Assembly (NCBI RefSeq): GCF_002896875.1
Contig: NZ_CP023278.1
Coordinates: forward strand, 620,001 to 684,000
Length of the DNA: 64,000 bases
Source of the DNA: Nostoc sp. CENA543
GTDB taxonomy: Bacteria; Cyanobacteriota; Cyanobacteriia; Cyanobacteriales; Nostocaceae
Direction of reading: 5' to 3'
The position numbers and the translations under genes are program-made. The notes beneath the pieces are model-generated. The model saw only the letters and a program-made list of their open reading frames with translations. It was not told the DNA's origin and made no database searches. Of the stretch, positions 17,673 to 26,527 are shown piece after piece. The first letter of the stretch is position 1, and the number at the start of each line of letters is the position of its first letter.

Positions 17673-19163
17673 CTATGGCAACCAACGAGGATGGAAACCA
17701 ATTAGGGGAAGCTTTTCTGGTTTAATGGTGCTGATGGCTGCATCAGAAATGGGCAGTAGGGGCATTAACCAGAGACTACTAGTGGCGATCGCTTCACCTT
17801 CATCAGTCTTCAAATTGTTAGCAGATGGTTTACTAGTATTGGTTTCGGGAACTACTTGGTCAAATAGCAAGGCTAAACCATCAGGTGATAAACTCATCTG
17901 CACGTTTCTTTGTTCTACTGGTAAGACTAATAATGGTTTCTGCTGCTGGTTTTTTAGATCAATGGCTACTAAGTAAGGCTGTTCGATATATTGTGCCTGA
18001 GAGACGAGTTGTGTTAATAAGCAGTAGAGGGTAGGTGAAGCAGGATCAAACTGGCAACTGAGAATTGAGCCTGTTGTCTTGACTAGGGGCTGCTGTGTGC
18101 CTTGATTAGTGACTAAAAATAATTCTTTTGTAAAGTCAGTATTAAATTTGACCATAGCTGCTTGAGAGCCATCCTTGGAAAAGGATTGTACTAAACCAAA
18201 CTGCGGCAGAAAATCTAAGGGTTTGCTGGCATCCTTTTGCAGAGGTAAAATAGCAGCCCCTTGTCCTTGGGCAATGGCTACGGCTTTACTATCAGGAGTA
18301 ATCAGAAAATCTCCCCCTGGTTGACTTTGTAAACGTTGGGGTTGAGGTTTTTCCCCTGATGGAACGTTAGCCGGCATAAACCACAATCCAAAGTCGCTGG
18401 GATTTTTTCTATTTCCTCTTTGTACGACTATTGTTTGTCCGTCTGGTGATAAGTCGAATTTGAGATTCTGATAGTCTTTATTGTCTAAAACTAGCTCGAT
18501 TAAACCTGCTGTGGTTGCTGATGCGCCAACTTTGGCAGAAATTCCAGTGGTAACAGTATATACTTTCGCTGATAGTAAGTCTTGATTATTGCTAGCACGG
18601 GCTGAAAACAAGATTTTTTCCCCGTCGGGATAGGCTTTAAAGTCCATCACGACTAACTCTTTGGGAGTGAGGACTGTTTTTTGCTCTTGAGTTAAGTTGT
18701 AAAGAACTAAGCGGCCTTTATCTTCTTGGTCAGCTCCTATGTAGAGAATCACGCGATCGCGCGTAGTAAACTGACCCAAGAAAGGCTGTATTACCCGCTT
18801 CTTATCTTCTGGCGGCGCAAATTTATCTTTAGCTCCTTGTAACTCAACTTTATAGTTTGTGCCGTAAGGTGCAGGTGTTAACAGTGTATAAACCATCCGT
18901 CGCCCACTCCAACTGACTTTACCTGCCAGGGGTGGGTCAATTTTTAAATTATCCTCGACACTTTTAGCATCCATCGGACGGCTAAAAGTGAGGGTAAAAG
19001 AAATATCTTCTGCCCCAATTTGCTGATTTTGCCAGGAAAAATCCCGCACCCGCGCTGCTACGACATCACCTTGCAAAATGAGTAGCCCAATCAACACACT
19101 GAGCAACAGCATGAAAGCGATCGCTATTCGATCTAATGGTTGGAGGAAAGATTTGGTAGTCAT
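17673..19163 (-). CDS. Exported Ig-like plus beta-propeller protein
   Basis: 496 residues. An N-terminal membrane helix (IAIAFMLLLSVLIGLLIL) anchors it. Residues about 42-125 form an SbsA-type Ig-like domain (SFTLTFSRPMD, LKIDPPLAG, YKVELQGAKDKF). From about 135 on there are WD40/TolB-like propeller strands with repeated SPDGQTIV-, SPDGLALLF- and TPDSKAVAIA-type turns. Third in a cluster with the TIGR03943 and permease genes, 76 bases apart and on the same strand. The start ATG is part of a CTAATGACTA repeat. Likely periplasmic; ligand unknown. Confidence 0.72.
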   Translation of the reverse strand: MTTKSFLQPLDRIAIAFMLLLSVLIGLLILQGDVVAARVRDFSWQNQQIGAEDISFTLTFSRPMDAKSVEDNLKIDPPLAGKVSWSGRRMVYTLLTPAPYGTNYKVELQGAKDKFAPPEDKKRVIQPFLGQFTTRDRVILYIGADQEDKGRLVLYNLTQEQKTVLTPKELVVMDFKAYPDGEKILFSARASNNQDLLSAKVYTVTTGISAKVGASATTAGLIELVLDNKDYQNLKFDLSPDGQTIVVQRGNRKNPSDFGLWFMPANVPSGEKPQPQRLQSQPGGDFLITPDSKAVAIAQGQGAAILPLQKDASKPLDFLPQFGLVQSFSKDGSQAAMVKFNTDFTKELFLVTNQGTQQPLVKTTGSILSCQFDPASPTLYCLLTQLVSQAQYIEQPYLVAIDLKNQQQKPLLVLPVEQRNVQMSLSPDGLALLFDQVVPETNTSKPSANNLKTDEGEAIATSSLWLMPLLPISDAAISTIKPEKLPLIGFHPRWLP

Positions 19164-19203
19164 TAGTCAATAGTCATTAGTCATTAGAGAACAGGGAACA
19201 GGG
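19164..19203. repeat. TAGTCAT heptamers before the Ig/propeller gene
   Basis: AGTCAATAGTCATTAGTCATTAG followed by GGGAACA units. The last heptamer contributes the ATG of the downstream minus-strand gene. Confidence 0.75.
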
Positions 19204-19239
19204 AACAGTTTTTCTCATCTCCTACCTTGTCCCCAGTCC

Positions 19240-19995
19240 CTAATAGCTATAAGGATTGGGTGGTTGGGGAATTTTTTTCAAGGAACTGGCGGCGATGGTG
19301 AGTTGGCGTTTACCGCTTATGGTTTCTGTCACCATTTTTCCTTCTATTTCTAGCCAAGTGTCAGGGGTGTATCTTTCTTGACTTTCTGAGAGTTTTACGG
19401 GTAAGCCAACGGGATAGGCATCTGCGGCGCAGCAGGTGAGAACAAATCTGGCGAGAAATATGTATTCTTTACCCATGTCTGGTGGGTGGATGACAAACCC
19501 TTGCACTTTCACTTTTTGACCGGTGTATCCGTCTGGCTCAGGGTAAACGCTGAGTGTGCGTACCCAGTCTACCAGCGATCGCTCTTCTGGACGAGTGGAA
19601 GCCCGAAAGGCTTGGGGTTGGACACGAGAATTAGTTAACTCTGTTACACCTCTTTGTAGTGCTTTATCACTGGCGAATACTTGGGGTGTGATGATTATTC
19701 CTAAAATTGCTGAGATAAGTAGCAAACTACTACCCCATCCAGGTGCGAAGAAGTTAACGTGCTGAACATTGGGTGTAATCTCCCGTCGTCGCCGTTGCCA
19801 TAGTTCTTTCGCTTTTAAGAAAGCAATGACAATCAAGGCGATACCACATACAAATACTAAACCAAAGAAATTGGGATGAATTAACAAATTGAGCTTGCCA
19901 GTTACCCAATATTTCAGCATTAATACGCCCCAAGATGCAATTGCTAATACATCCAGCCAGGGCAGAAATTTATTTTGGGGTTGAGATTTAGTCAT
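19240..19995 (-). CDS. TIGR03943-family permease partner
   Basis: 251 residues with an N-terminal membrane half (helices near 12-28, 40-60, 88-105) and a C-terminal extracytoplasmic domain with RFVLTCCAADAYPVGLPV and VQGFVIHPP. This is the TIGR03943/DUF1980 (YcgQ-like) architecture, normally encoded beside a DUF318 permease, as here. The CC pair is conserved in the family and may bind metal. Its start ATG also lies in a heptamer repeat. Transport substrate unproven. Confidence 0.82.
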   Translation of the reverse strand: MTKSQPQNKFLPWLDVLAIASWGVLMLKYWVTGKLNLLIHPNFFGLVFVCGIALIVIAFLKAKELWQRRRREITPNVQHVNFFAPGWGSSLLLISAILGIIITPQVFASDKALQRGVTELTNSRVQPQAFRASTRPEERSLVDWVRTLSVYPEPDGYTGQKVKVQGFVIHPPDMGKEYIFLARFVLTCCAADAYPVGLPVKLSESQERYTPDTWLEIEGKMVTETISGKRQLTIAASSLKKIPQPPNPYSY

Positions 19996-20134
19996 TAGTC
20001 AATAGTCATTAGTCATTAGTCATTAGTCATTAGTCACCATTCATTACTTATTACTCAGCACTCATTACTCATTACTCATTACTTATTACTCATTACTCAG
20101 CACTCATTTCTTCCACCTTCCCCTACACCCCTAA
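19996..20134. repeat. Heptamer arrays between the permease genes
   Basis: GTCATTA units (to about 20036) followed by CTCATTA, CTTATTA and CTCAGCA units (about 20040-20105). The entire 139-base gap between the two cotranscribed genes is repeat. Confidence 0.8.
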
Positions 20135-21190
20135 CTAAATGACGTGCAAGTTAATAAACAGGGTGAATAAAAACGTAAGTTGTCCTGCTAAAGCAAATAG
20201 GTAAAAGATGGTTTTGGGTTTGAACATGGATAACATCAAACCTACGCTTTTGATGTCAATCATGGGGCCGAAAACTAAAAATGCTAGTAATGAACCACTG
20301 CTGAAGGTTGAGGCGAAGGATAGGGCGAAAAAGGAATCGACTGTGGAACAAATAGAAACGACGGCGGCTAACACTAACATCACCAAAATGGAGGTAATGG
20401 GGCCTGCGCCAAGGCTGAGGATTAAATCGCGGGGTGCTAACACTTGAATTGCGGCCGCGATCGCACTTCCTAAAATCATGACACCGCCTAATTCCCGTAA
20501 TTCTTGGATGCTGTTGTCTAGCACTAAACGCAATTTGTCTGCTTTGCTTTTACCTGTATTGAGGTTGGGTTCACTGGTGGGGAGTTGGTTAGCATCTAAT
20601 CTTGTCGTCATCCCAGCTCTACCCCCTAAAATATAAGTCCCAGAACGCAAAATATTAGGTGTGTTGATGGCTGGTTTGCCTGTTGACGATTTACCTCGAC
20701 GTTTTTGTTCTGGATTGGGAGGGGGATTAAATTTTAAGTAACGGGCGATCGCTGGTTGTACTATGGGTTGCAAATCGGTCTGAAAACTAAACACATAGCC
20801 AATAATTGTCGCAATTAATAACGAAAAGACTACTCGCAAAACTACAATTTCTGGCTGATCACGAAATGCTGTCCATGTCGCCCAAATGACAATCGGGTTG
20901 ATTGTTGGTGCTGCTAGTAAAAAACCAACTGCTACAGGTGTAGGTACTCCTTGCATTAGCAACCGCCTAGCAACAGGCACATTGCCACATTCACACACTG
21001 GAAACAAAAAGCCAACCATACTGCCAACTAAAGCACCTAGTAGCGGGTTTTGGGGCATTTTCTCGACTAATTTGCGCTCATCTACGAAAAATAGCAGCAA
21101 ACTGGAGAATAAAACCCCTAAAAGCAAAAAAGGCATCGCCTCGACTAGCAAACTCAAAAATATAGTGAAACCATTGTTCAATTGATTCAT
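20135..21190 (-). CDS. DUF318/ArsP-type permease
   Basis: 351 residues, about eight membrane helices split by a hydrophilic loop (about 155-215). Conserved motifs are FPVCECGNVPVARRL in the first half and VVSICSTVDSFFALSFAST in the second, each with Cys. PF03773 family; some members (ArsP) export organoarsenicals, while others in YcgR/YcgQ pairs are tied to metal homeostasis. Paired here with a TIGR03943 gene. ATG at 21190 preferred over TTG at 21205. A 25-bp palindrome lies about 150 bases upstream. Confidence 0.83.
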   Translation of the reverse strand: MNQLNNGFTIFLSLLVEAMPFLLLGVLFSSLLLFFVDERKLVEKMPQNPLLGALVGSMVGFLFPVCECGNVPVARRLLMQGVPTPVAVGFLLAAPTINPIVIWATWTAFRDQPEIVVLRVVFSLLIATIIGYVFSFQTDLQPIVQPAIARYLKFNPPPNPEQKRRGKSSTGKPAINTPNILRSGTYILGGRAGMTTRLDANQLPTSEPNLNTGKSKADKLRLVLDNSIQELRELGGVMILGSAIAAAIQVLAPRDLILSLGAGPITSILVMLVLAAVVSICSTVDSFFALSFASTFSSGSLLAFLVFGPMIDIKSVGLMLSMFKPKTIFYLFALAGQLTFLFTLFINLHVI

Positions 21191-21205
21191 GGGTGTCGCA
21201 GTCAA

Positions 21206-22212
21206 AAGCGGTTTGAAGTTTTGAGGTTATGCTTAGTCATTCTATCTGAATCAGGTTCAAACACATTTAAATTAGATGCAACATCATTCAAAACAGTTAA
21301 TTGATAGATGTTAGAAATTTGAGTGGCGGTCTTCATAGCTATCAATAATTTATTGATAGCTGTTTGATGGTGCAACATATACTGATGATCAATGAGTCTA
21401 ATGATTGTTGTATAAACGCAATAGTTCCTATTTTTTGTATTTAGTGTGGAACTAACATAGCATTGAGCAAAACTCAAAAATTTAAGAGTAAAAGCAATTA
21501 TCTTTAAATTTACAGATTTGTGACTATTTTTAGTGAGCAAATTTTTTTAGCTTTGTATAATCCTCCAAATTTTGAATTTTGGATTTTGGATTGAGTATTG
21601 TTTTTGTTCATAATCTGCCCCTTGTAGGCGGAATAAATTTCACATACTCACTACGCTACGTCCGCTACGCTAACGTCCACCTGAAATCTCCAAGCCCCGC
21701 ATCTCAGGCGTGTTCGGGATCAATCTAAAATCTAAAATCCAAAACCCAAAATTGTTTGACTCTGGAATTGTTGGTTTGTTCATGATACTTACTTATATCA
21801 TCGCTTAATAATACTGATTTCTGGGCGATTCGCCTGATAATTTATATTTTTAAACATTTGGGGATCGCTTGATTTTACTCGTATTCATAGTTATTCATAG
21901 TTTTGGCTATGCTCCGAAAATTAGATTTTAGGGTTGGTTGACTTTCTACTATAAAAAGTCTCAAGCTGCAATACCAATTTGCAAAATTCTGCGGAGTAAG
22001 TATTTTTTTAAGTAAAAATACTGAATTTATTGAGTATTGGCGTTCAAGTTTAGAGAATAGTACGGTTCGGTGGAAATCAGACCAATAGCTAAAATAGCTA
22101 AAAAGCTGATAAATCAGGTTTTTTTACTTCCTTGTAGTAGTCCCAGCAGAAGAGATAGGGAATAAAATATTAGCTGATTATTGGCAAATTTGGCTCAAGA
22201 TGAGAGTTTACT
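21206..22212. other. 1-kb gene-free divergent promoter region with repeats
   Basis: Separates the permease cluster from the histidine kinase. Contains the 25-bp palindrome (21337-21361), AAATTTTGGATTTTGGATT repeats (about 21567-21592) with inverted copies at 21725-21750, a CTACGCTACGTCC block (about 21650-21680) and a 9-bp hairpin AGTATTTTT/AAAAATACT (21999-22022). A frame at 21202-21540 is AT-driven and not credible. Confidence 0.55.
21337..21361. promoter_or_regulatory. 25-bp palindrome, candidate operator of the permease cluster
   Basis: AGCTATCAATAA (21337-21348), one central T, then TTATTGATAGCT (21350-21361): 12-bp perfect arms. The odd-centred AT-rich design is like Fur/Zur-class sites but does not match the TGATAAT consensus exactly. 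It lies 147 bases upstream of the permease ATG. Confidence 0.45.
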
Positions 22213-23571
22213 GTGTCACAAGAGTTTTGTTACCAAATATCGCCACCAATTTTATCTGTAGGTAGCGATCGCGATTTGAGTTTAGAATCAAGGCTGCAAG
22301 AACTACCAATGTACACTTTTGAAGTATCAGTTAATTGTACTGGTACGGAAGTAGCAAAATATTTTGATAAATATCCCTTACTCCCAGGTGTAATTTTATT
22401 AGAACACGGTAAATTTTATGGGATGATTTCCCGACGACGGTTAGTAGAGTTTTTAATTCGTCCCCACGGTGAAGATTTACTGGCAAAAGAACCTTTAGAG
22501 GTGATTTATAGCTACGTGCGGAGAACGATTTTACAGTTACCTGAGACAACGCCAATTTTAACGGCAATGTTCCATACTCTCAAGCGATCGCCAGAATTTT
22601 TAGCAGAACCTATAGTAATACAGACAGCAGAAAATACCTACAAACTCTTAGATATCCAAGAATTAAATATCGCCGCTTGGCAAATTCGCGGGATTGAGAC
22701 TCAAGTGCGCTACGAACGCTCTCAAGCCCAAATGATTCAAAATGATAAAATGGCCAGTCTTGGCAGATTAGTAGATGGAGTTGCCCACGAAATTTTAGAT
22801 CCTGTGGGTTTTATTTGGGGTAATCTCACTCACATCTCCAACTACACCCAAGATTTATTAAAATTAATAGCTGCTTACGAAAATAACTACTCTGATTGTT
22901 GTCACACCATCGATGCCATCAAAGAAGAAATAGAATTCGATTATTTAGAGCAAGATTTATCAAAAGCTTTAACTAGTGCGCGTAGTGGTGCAGAAAGACT
23001 AAAAAAACTTGTCACCAGCTTACAGAATTTTTGCCACATTGATGCAATTTATCCTAAGCCAGTAGATTTACACGCCTGTATAGATAGTATTGTAATTTTA
23101 ATTAAAAGCCGTTTAAAAGGCGAGATTCGCATTGTCAAAAACTACGGTAAATTACCCCCAGTTCCTTGCTATATGGGGCAATTTAACCAAGTATTAATGA
23201 ATATATTAAGCCAATCTGTAGATAGTTTGCTAGATGACGCAGTTAGGCAACAATTACAACCAGATAGTCAACATAATCTCAAACAAGCAGAAATTGTAAT
23301 TTCCACAAAAGTGATTTCTAAACCCACAGGTACACCCAATGCACCTGATTCAAGATGGGTAGAAATTTCTATTACTGATAATGGCCCAGGAATTCCTGAT
23401 GAATTACAAAAACAAATGCGGGAAAATTTTTCGATAGAAAAGAGAGCCGATAAGGAAACAAGTTTAGCTGTAAGTTATAGAATCATCACTGCTAGACATG
23501 GAGGAAACCTAAATTTTCGCTCCCAACTAGGTAAAGGGACAGAATTTGAAATTTTGTTGCCTTTGTTGTAG
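22213..23571 (+). CDS. Atypical sensor histidine kinase
   Basis: 452 residues, soluble. Residues about 30-155 look like a CBS-type sensor region (GKFYGMISRRRLVEFL). The dimerisation helix has the phosphoacceptor His192 in GRLVDGVAHEILDPVGF. The ATPase domain keeps the G1 box DNGPGIP. The usual TGxGLxxxY G2 box is replaced by KETSLAVSYRI, and the N box is weak (NQVLMNILSQSV). Either an ATP-poor kinase or a pseudo-kinase. GTG start. No response regulator adjacent; the stop directly precedes a TAGTCAT array. Confidence 0.78.
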   Translation: MSQEFCYQISPPILSVGSDRDLSLESRLQELPMYTFEVSVNCTGTEVAKYFDKYPLLPGVILLEHGKFYGMISRRRLVEFLIRPHGEDLLAKEPLEVIYSYVRRTILQLPETTPILTAMFHTLKRSPEFLAEPIVIQTAENTYKLLDIQELNIAAWQIRGIETQVRYERSQAQMIQNDKMASLGRLVDGVAHEILDPVGFIWGNLTHISNYTQDLLKLIAAYENNYSDCCHTIDAIKEEIEFDYLEQDLSKALTSARSGAERLKKLVTSLQNFCHIDAIYPKPVDLHACIDSIVILIKSRLKGEIRIVKNYGKLPPVPCYMGQFNQVLMNILSQSVDSLLDDAVRQQLQPDSQHNLKQAEIVISTKVISKPTGTPNAPDSRWVEISITDNGPGIPDELQKQMRENFSIEKRADKETSLAVSYRIITARHGGNLNFRSQLGKGTEFEILLPLL

Positions 23572-23885
23572 GTAGTCAATAGTCATTAGTCATTAGTCAA
23601 TAGTCATTAGTCATTAGTCAATAGTCAATAGTCATTAGTCATTAGTCATTACTCAGCACTCACCACTTATACCAATTCGCAATTCGCAATTGAGAAATCC
23701 TAAATTGACAAGGTTTTTCGGATTTGGATCTGTTTCAAGATTTTCGTGAATTGGTATTAGCACTCAGCACTCATCACTTAGCACGGGCTAAACGCCCCGC
23801 TTCCGCTAACATTACTCATTACTCATTACTCATTACTCATTACTCATTACTTCTACCTTGTCCCCAGTCCCCAATCCCCAGTCCC
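23572..23885. repeat. Large mixed STRR block
   Basis: TAGTCAT/TAGTCAA heptamers (23573-23648), a dispersed 31-bp unit (23780-23810), CATTACT heptamers (23811-23849) and CCCAGTC units up to the stop of the next gene. Lies between convergent genes. No coding content. Confidence 0.8.
23780..23810. repeat. 31-bp dispersed repeat, single copy
   Basis: Unit AGCACGGGCTAAACGCCCC followed by GCTTCCGCTAAC. The same unit recurs at 12664, 12695, 40203, 42021 and 42052. Confidence 0.8.
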
Positions 23886-24764
23886 CTAACCTCCGCTAAC
23901 TTCTCCCCAATCTCTAATTACGGAAAATAAGGCTGAATAATCATCTTCAGCAAATGACATTTTCATGGCTGTTTGGAGAATTTTCTGCACATTTTCAATG
24001 CTGCTGAGATCCAAACCTAGAGATTGAGCTTCGGAGATAAATAAATCTGTATCTTTGAGTAAGTGTTTTGTGGGAAAGTTGGGATTGCTGTAATTACCGT
24101 CTAACATACGCTGTAGTTTTTTATCGAAGGTAGGTGCATACAGCGCGCTGCTACGCAAAACTTGCATAAACTTTTCTACATCAATCCGTTGACGCTGCAC
24201 AAAAGCTAAACTGAGAGCAAAGCTGGTAGTTAATGAGCCAATCAGTTGATTTAAGGCTAGTTTCAATCCCGAAGCTGTTCCCACTGGCCCCACTAACACA
24301 GGATCAGGGCCAAAATTCTTGAGTAAATCTAAGTGTCTTTCATATTGTTGTAGTTGCGCGCCTACCATCACTGTTAGCGTTCCTGTTTTAGCTTCGGGGA
24401 TGCTTCCCAATACAGGTGCTTCCATGTATTCTCCCCCACCGCCAACTACGGAATCTCGAATTTCTTGGCTCTGTGTCGGGGTAATAGTACCCATTTGGAT
24501 GATAGTGCGTCCAGCTAACGTCCGCCATGAAGTATCTGACAACAAAACATGATAAATGGCGGCGGCGTTAGTCAACATGAGAATGACACATTCAGCTTCC
24601 CGAATCGCATAGCGGGGATGGTTGACAATTTCCGCACCTGCTGCTTGTAGAGGTGCTAGTTTTTCTGGGGTACGGTTGTAAGCAATTACTTCTATATTTG
24701 CTGCTAACAATCTTTGGGCCATTGGTTGTCCCATTAGTCCAGTTCCCAGAAATGCCACCTTCAT
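23886..24764 (-). CDS. NAD(P)-dependent beta-hydroxyacid dehydrogenase
   Basis: 292 residues. Rossmann N-terminus MKVAFLGTGLMGQPMAQRL, NRTPEKL cofactor loop, substrate-binding GSIPEAKTGTLTVMVGA and catalytic Lys in ASGLKLALNQL. This is the 3-hydroxyisobutyrate dehydrogenase/GLYR family; cyanobacterial members may reduce succinic semialdehyde or glyoxylate, so substrate is uncertain. Monocistronic on the minus strand. Confidence 0.85.
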   Translation of the reverse strand: MKVAFLGTGLMGQPMAQRLLAANIEVIAYNRTPEKLAPLQAAGAEIVNHPRYAIREAECVILMLTNAAAIYHVLLSDTSWRTLAGRTIIQMGTITPTQSQEIRDSVVGGGGEYMEAPVLGSIPEAKTGTLTVMVGAQLQQYERHLDLLKNFGPDPVLVGPVGTASGLKLALNQLIGSLTTSFALSLAFVQRQRIDVEKFMQVLRSSALYAPTFDKKLQRMLDGNYSNPNFPTKHLLKDTDLFISEAQSLGLDLSSIENVQKILQTAMKMSFAEDDYSALFSVIRDWGEVSGG

Positions 24765-24977
24765 TGTTTGTTTTCCTTGAGTAAAGCATTAGCGAGTCCT
24801 TTGTTTAGACATCGCGTTGTCATAGTTTGGTTTTCAGTAGTCAGGGAGTAGTAATCTTGATTCCCATCTCAAATTACCTAGTGTTGAATAATAATTTGAG
24901 TGTTGGCAAATGCCCAAAGAAAAAACTGTGATTGAGTATTCATCAGCTTTTCTACTCCCGAATTACGGATTTAGCAG

Positions 24978-25073
24978 TTAGCCACCTGCGGCAAAACTCG
25001 CCATAATGAGGACTGATAGCAAGATACCAGGACTCAGTAGTGTTACTAGCATTAACAGGTCATGAGCAGTCAT
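24978..25073 (-). CDS. 31-residue single-helix membrane peptide
   Basis: Short open frame from ATG 25073 to TAA: MTAHDLLMLVTLLSPGILL then SVLIMASFAAGG. GGAG lies 8 bases before the ATG. One hydrophobic helix covers most of it, the size and build of photosynthetic or NDH-1 small subunits such as PetN or NdhP. I cannot name it. It is the only credible gene in the 24765-25281 gap. Confidence 0.5.
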   Translation of the reverse strand: MTAHDLLMLVTLLSPGILLSVLIMASFAAGG

Positions 25074-25281
25074 AATTATCACTCCGATTGTTGACTTTGC
25101 TTCATAGCGATCACTGTTATGCTAGTCCATATCTTACTAATACAGCATTCTTAAAGAGAGTTTTAATTTTTTAGGGGTGTGGGGGTTTAGGGGAGAAAAG
25201 TTGAAATGTTTAGTTGCAAGCTTGCTGTAGTAATTCTTCTTTTCTTTTGCCTGTACCCTGTTCTCCGTTCCCTGTTCCCTT

Positions 25282-26469
25282 TTATTGTGGCACAATTAAG
25301 CCTTTTAGTGGTTGAGTACATTCTTGTGGGGATAGTCCCTTGCTTTGAATTAAAACTCCAAAACCACCTAGTCCTGTAGGATCAATTAGTTGGTGGAGTG
25401 TTTCTCGTCTTTTGAGTAGTTGAGATAGGTCTATTTTTTGATATGAAAGGTCTGCAATACGGTTTCCTAAGCCTAAAGCCATCAAAAATAAACCTTGCTG
25501 GGTAAAGCCAACTTTCTCTAGACCACAGGACTTTCCCCATTGTTCTAATGCTGTAAAGTCAACATGGGCTGTGATGTCTTGCTGTCCGATATTAATATAA
25601 GGGTTATTGTGATGACGATGTTGATAGTAACACTGGAGTGTTCCTTGCGATCGCCTGGGATTATAGTAACGGTTGGCAGGGTAGCCATAATCAATTGTTA
25701 GCACATAGCCCCGTTGCAAGCGGTCAGCTACTATACTCAACCAGTCTAAAGCCGCTAAATTAATTTCACTACGATAGCCATCTTCATAACCACCTCTTTG
25801 TAAATCAATCCCGATTAAATCAAAGTATGCTGCTAGTTGGGGTGTAGATGGTTCACCTGTGACTTCTGTAAAGGACGGGGTGGAAGACACGGAAGCATTC
25901 ACTGGTGTTTGAAGGGTGACGTAAATTTCTCGCAGTTCACCAGCCTCTAAAATAAACTGATGTACTGGAAAAGCATCTACTAATTCATTGGAGAAAATAC
26001 AGCCAATAATTGAGTTGGGTGCTATCTCTTCCCAGTCATGCCAATATACGGGAAATTCATGTAGGCGTTGTTGCTGTTCTTGTTTTAAACCTGGGGATTT
26101 TTCTAAAATCCCATATTGCAACACAGAGAAAAAGTTGGGATGATGCTGCTGAATGTAGTTGAGGATATGCAAAGCTAAGAATCCTTGACCTGCACCCATT
26201 TCTAATAAGATAAAAGGGTGAGGTCGCCCCAAAATTTCCCACATTTGTAGAAATTGTTCGGCTAATAATTCACCAAAGTCTGTGTCAAGATTCGCTGAGG
26301 TGAAAAAGTCCCCGCCTTTAAACCCAATGTTGACAGCATTACTGGAATAATAGCCATATTCGGGATGATATAGCACCATATCCATATATTCAGCAAAGGT
26401 AATGCGCTGTTTGGGACTATGATGAATACGATGAGCTATAGCTTGATATAGTGCAGAATTGAAATTCAT
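25282..26469 (-). CDS. MidA/NDUFAF7-family SAM-dependent methyltransferase
   Basis: 395 residues. SAM site LLEMGAGQGFLALHIL, then GCIFSNELVDAFPVHQF, both typical of PF02636. Mitochondrial NDUFAF7 methylates an Arg of the complex I 49-kDa subunit NDUFS2. Strikingly, the NdhH gene, the cyanobacterial homologue of that subunit, is only one gene away. The neighbour on the 5' side is the GAF gene 58 bases off. Cyanobacterial substrate untested. ATG start clear. Confidence 0.85.
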   Translation of the reverse strand: MNFNSALYQAIAHRIHHSPKQRITFAEYMDMVLYHPEYGYYSSNAVNIGFKGGDFFTSANLDTDFGELLAEQFLQMWEILGRPHPFILLEMGAGQGFLALHILNYIQQHHPNFFSVLQYGILEKSPGLKQEQQQRLHEFPVYWHDWEEIAPNSIIGCIFSNELVDAFPVHQFILEAGELREIYVTLQTPVNASVSSTPSFTEVTGEPSTPQLAAYFDLIGIDLQRGGYEDGYRSEINLAALDWLSIVADRLQRGYVLTIDYGYPANRYYNPRRSQGTLQCYYQHRHHNNPYINIGQQDITAHVDFTALEQWGKSCGLEKVGFTQQGLFLMALGLGNRIADLSYQKIDLSQLLKRRETLHQLIDPTGLGGFGVLIQSKGLSPQECTQPLKGLIVPQ

Positions 26470-26527
26470 AGGGGACTGGGGATTGGGGTTATCAGCTATC
26501 CGTCACTTGTTTACTGTTCTCTGTTCC

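Noticed and set aside
21202-21540. 112-codon minus-strand frame next to the permease, possible regulator
   Set aside because: No family features, AT-driven; the palindrome at 21337 lies inside it.
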